Of a stretch of 6,303 nucleotides of DNA, positions 6,012 to 6,303 are shown piece by piece. The notes beneath the pieces are model-generated. The model was not told where the DNA came from. It was given only the letters and a program-made list of their open reading frames with translations, and ran no database searches. The DNA is from Bryobacterales bacterium. GTDB taxonomy: Bacteria; Cyanobacteriota; Vampirovibrionia; Obscuribacterales; Obscuribacteraceae. Location: contig CAJCHQ010000909.1 of assembly GCA_903970295.1 (NCBI GenBank), positions 1 through 6,303 on the forward strand. The letters are read 5' to 3'. The stretch's first letter is position 1, and every line of letters starts with the position of its first letter. The position numbers and the translations under genes were made by a program.

Positions 6012-6303
6012 CTAAACCCCTTGACTTCCGACAATCTGCTGGGCAAAATCATCAACGCTAGCCGTGAACATCGTTAGAATTGGTGTTGCGCGCCCTCGTA
6101 CGAAAAACAGATGACGGCGAGAGCAACGTCCTCCCCTTTGCAACGCCGCATAATTAATGATCCCCGTCGACAAATCAACTTCCTTGAATACTCCTAAAGC
6201 GCCTAGTTCAAGCTGGCGCGGGCCGACGCCCCTGAAAAAACTGCCGACAGCACTTTTGGCTGCGGTCACGCTTTTATCCAATTTTGGTGGACAGGCCCAG
6301 GCG
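6012..6303 (-). CDS. C-terminal 96 codons of an unrecognised protein (5' end beyond window)
   Basis: The frame is open from the right edge to TAG at 6012-6014. It continues upstream through the TTG at 6281 (AWACPPK precedes it) with no stop, so it is better read as the tail of a longer gene than as an 89-aa gene. The composition looks protein-like: mixed hydrophobic stretches such as RRHLFFVRGRATPILTMF, then SVDDFAQQIVGSQGV at the end. It lacks the Gly/Pro/Gln bias, signal peptide and membrane segments of the downstream genes. The strand is the same, but 264 bp with a promoter candidate separate it from them, so it is probably not part of that operon. I do not recognise the family. With only about 96 residues, a chance open frame cannot be fully excluded. 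Confidence 0.55.
   Translation of the reverse strand, partial: AWACPPKLDKSVTAAKSAVGSFFRGVGPRQLELGALGVFKEVDLSTGIINYAALQRGGRCSRRHLFFVRGRATPILTMFTASVDDFAQQIVGSQGV

Noticed and set aside
6012..6281. Complete 89-aa gene starting at TTG 6281
   Set aside because: The frame stays open to the window edge, TTG is a rare start, and no good ribosome site precedes it, so a truncated longer gene is more likely.

Overview
The window reads as one minus-strand gene cluster from a Gram-negative-type bacterium, running right to left. The main evidence is that four consecutive genes all encode exported or membrane proteins. Three have classical signal peptides, and one has a lipobox whose +2 residue does not suggest inner-membrane retention. 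The lineage cannot be fixed from the sequence. Long Gly/Pro/Gln-rich secreted proteins beside a type IV secretion (T4SS)-like membrane protein bring non-photosynthetic Cyanobacteria relatives (Vampirovibrionia/Melainabacteria) to mind, but this is only a weak guess.

Layout, in order of transcription. (1) 6303-6012: the last 96 codons of an unrecognised gene that enters from the right edge. (2) 6011-5748: a 264-bp non-coding leader. It holds a good sigma-70-like promoter candidate (perfect TTGACA, 17-nt spacer, TAAAAA), a 23-nt hairpin just downstream of it, a 13-bp palindrome, and a perfect AGGAGG site 7 nt before a GTG start. (3) 5747-4839: a 302-aa secreted Gly/Gln/His-rich protein. (4) 4798-4166: a 210-aa secreted Gly/Pro-rich protein. 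(5) 4143-2182: a 653-aa lipoprotein with a proline-rich stalk, an NPYA tandem repeat, a TolC-hairpin-like helical segment, a very Lys/Asp-rich linker and a C-terminal beta-rich domain. (6) 2127-1: the first 709 codons of a polytopic membrane protein that runs off the left edge. It has a signal peptide, a large N-terminal exported region, five or six membrane segments and a TrbL/VirB6-like core.

The gaps between genes (3) to (6) are 40, 22 and 54 bp, with no convincing terminator, so they probably form one operon driven from the 5.94-kb promoter. The most economical reading is part of an envelope-spanning, T4SS-like apparatus. The VirB6/TrbL-like protein would be the inner-membrane channel component, the lipoprotein an outer-membrane or periplasmic component, and the two small proteins disordered periplasmic or surface partners. 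No ATPase, VirB8, VirB9 or VirB10 gene lies in the window, so the secretion-system assignment rests mainly on one protein's topology and one motif. I see no RNA genes, CRISPR arrays or insertion sequences.
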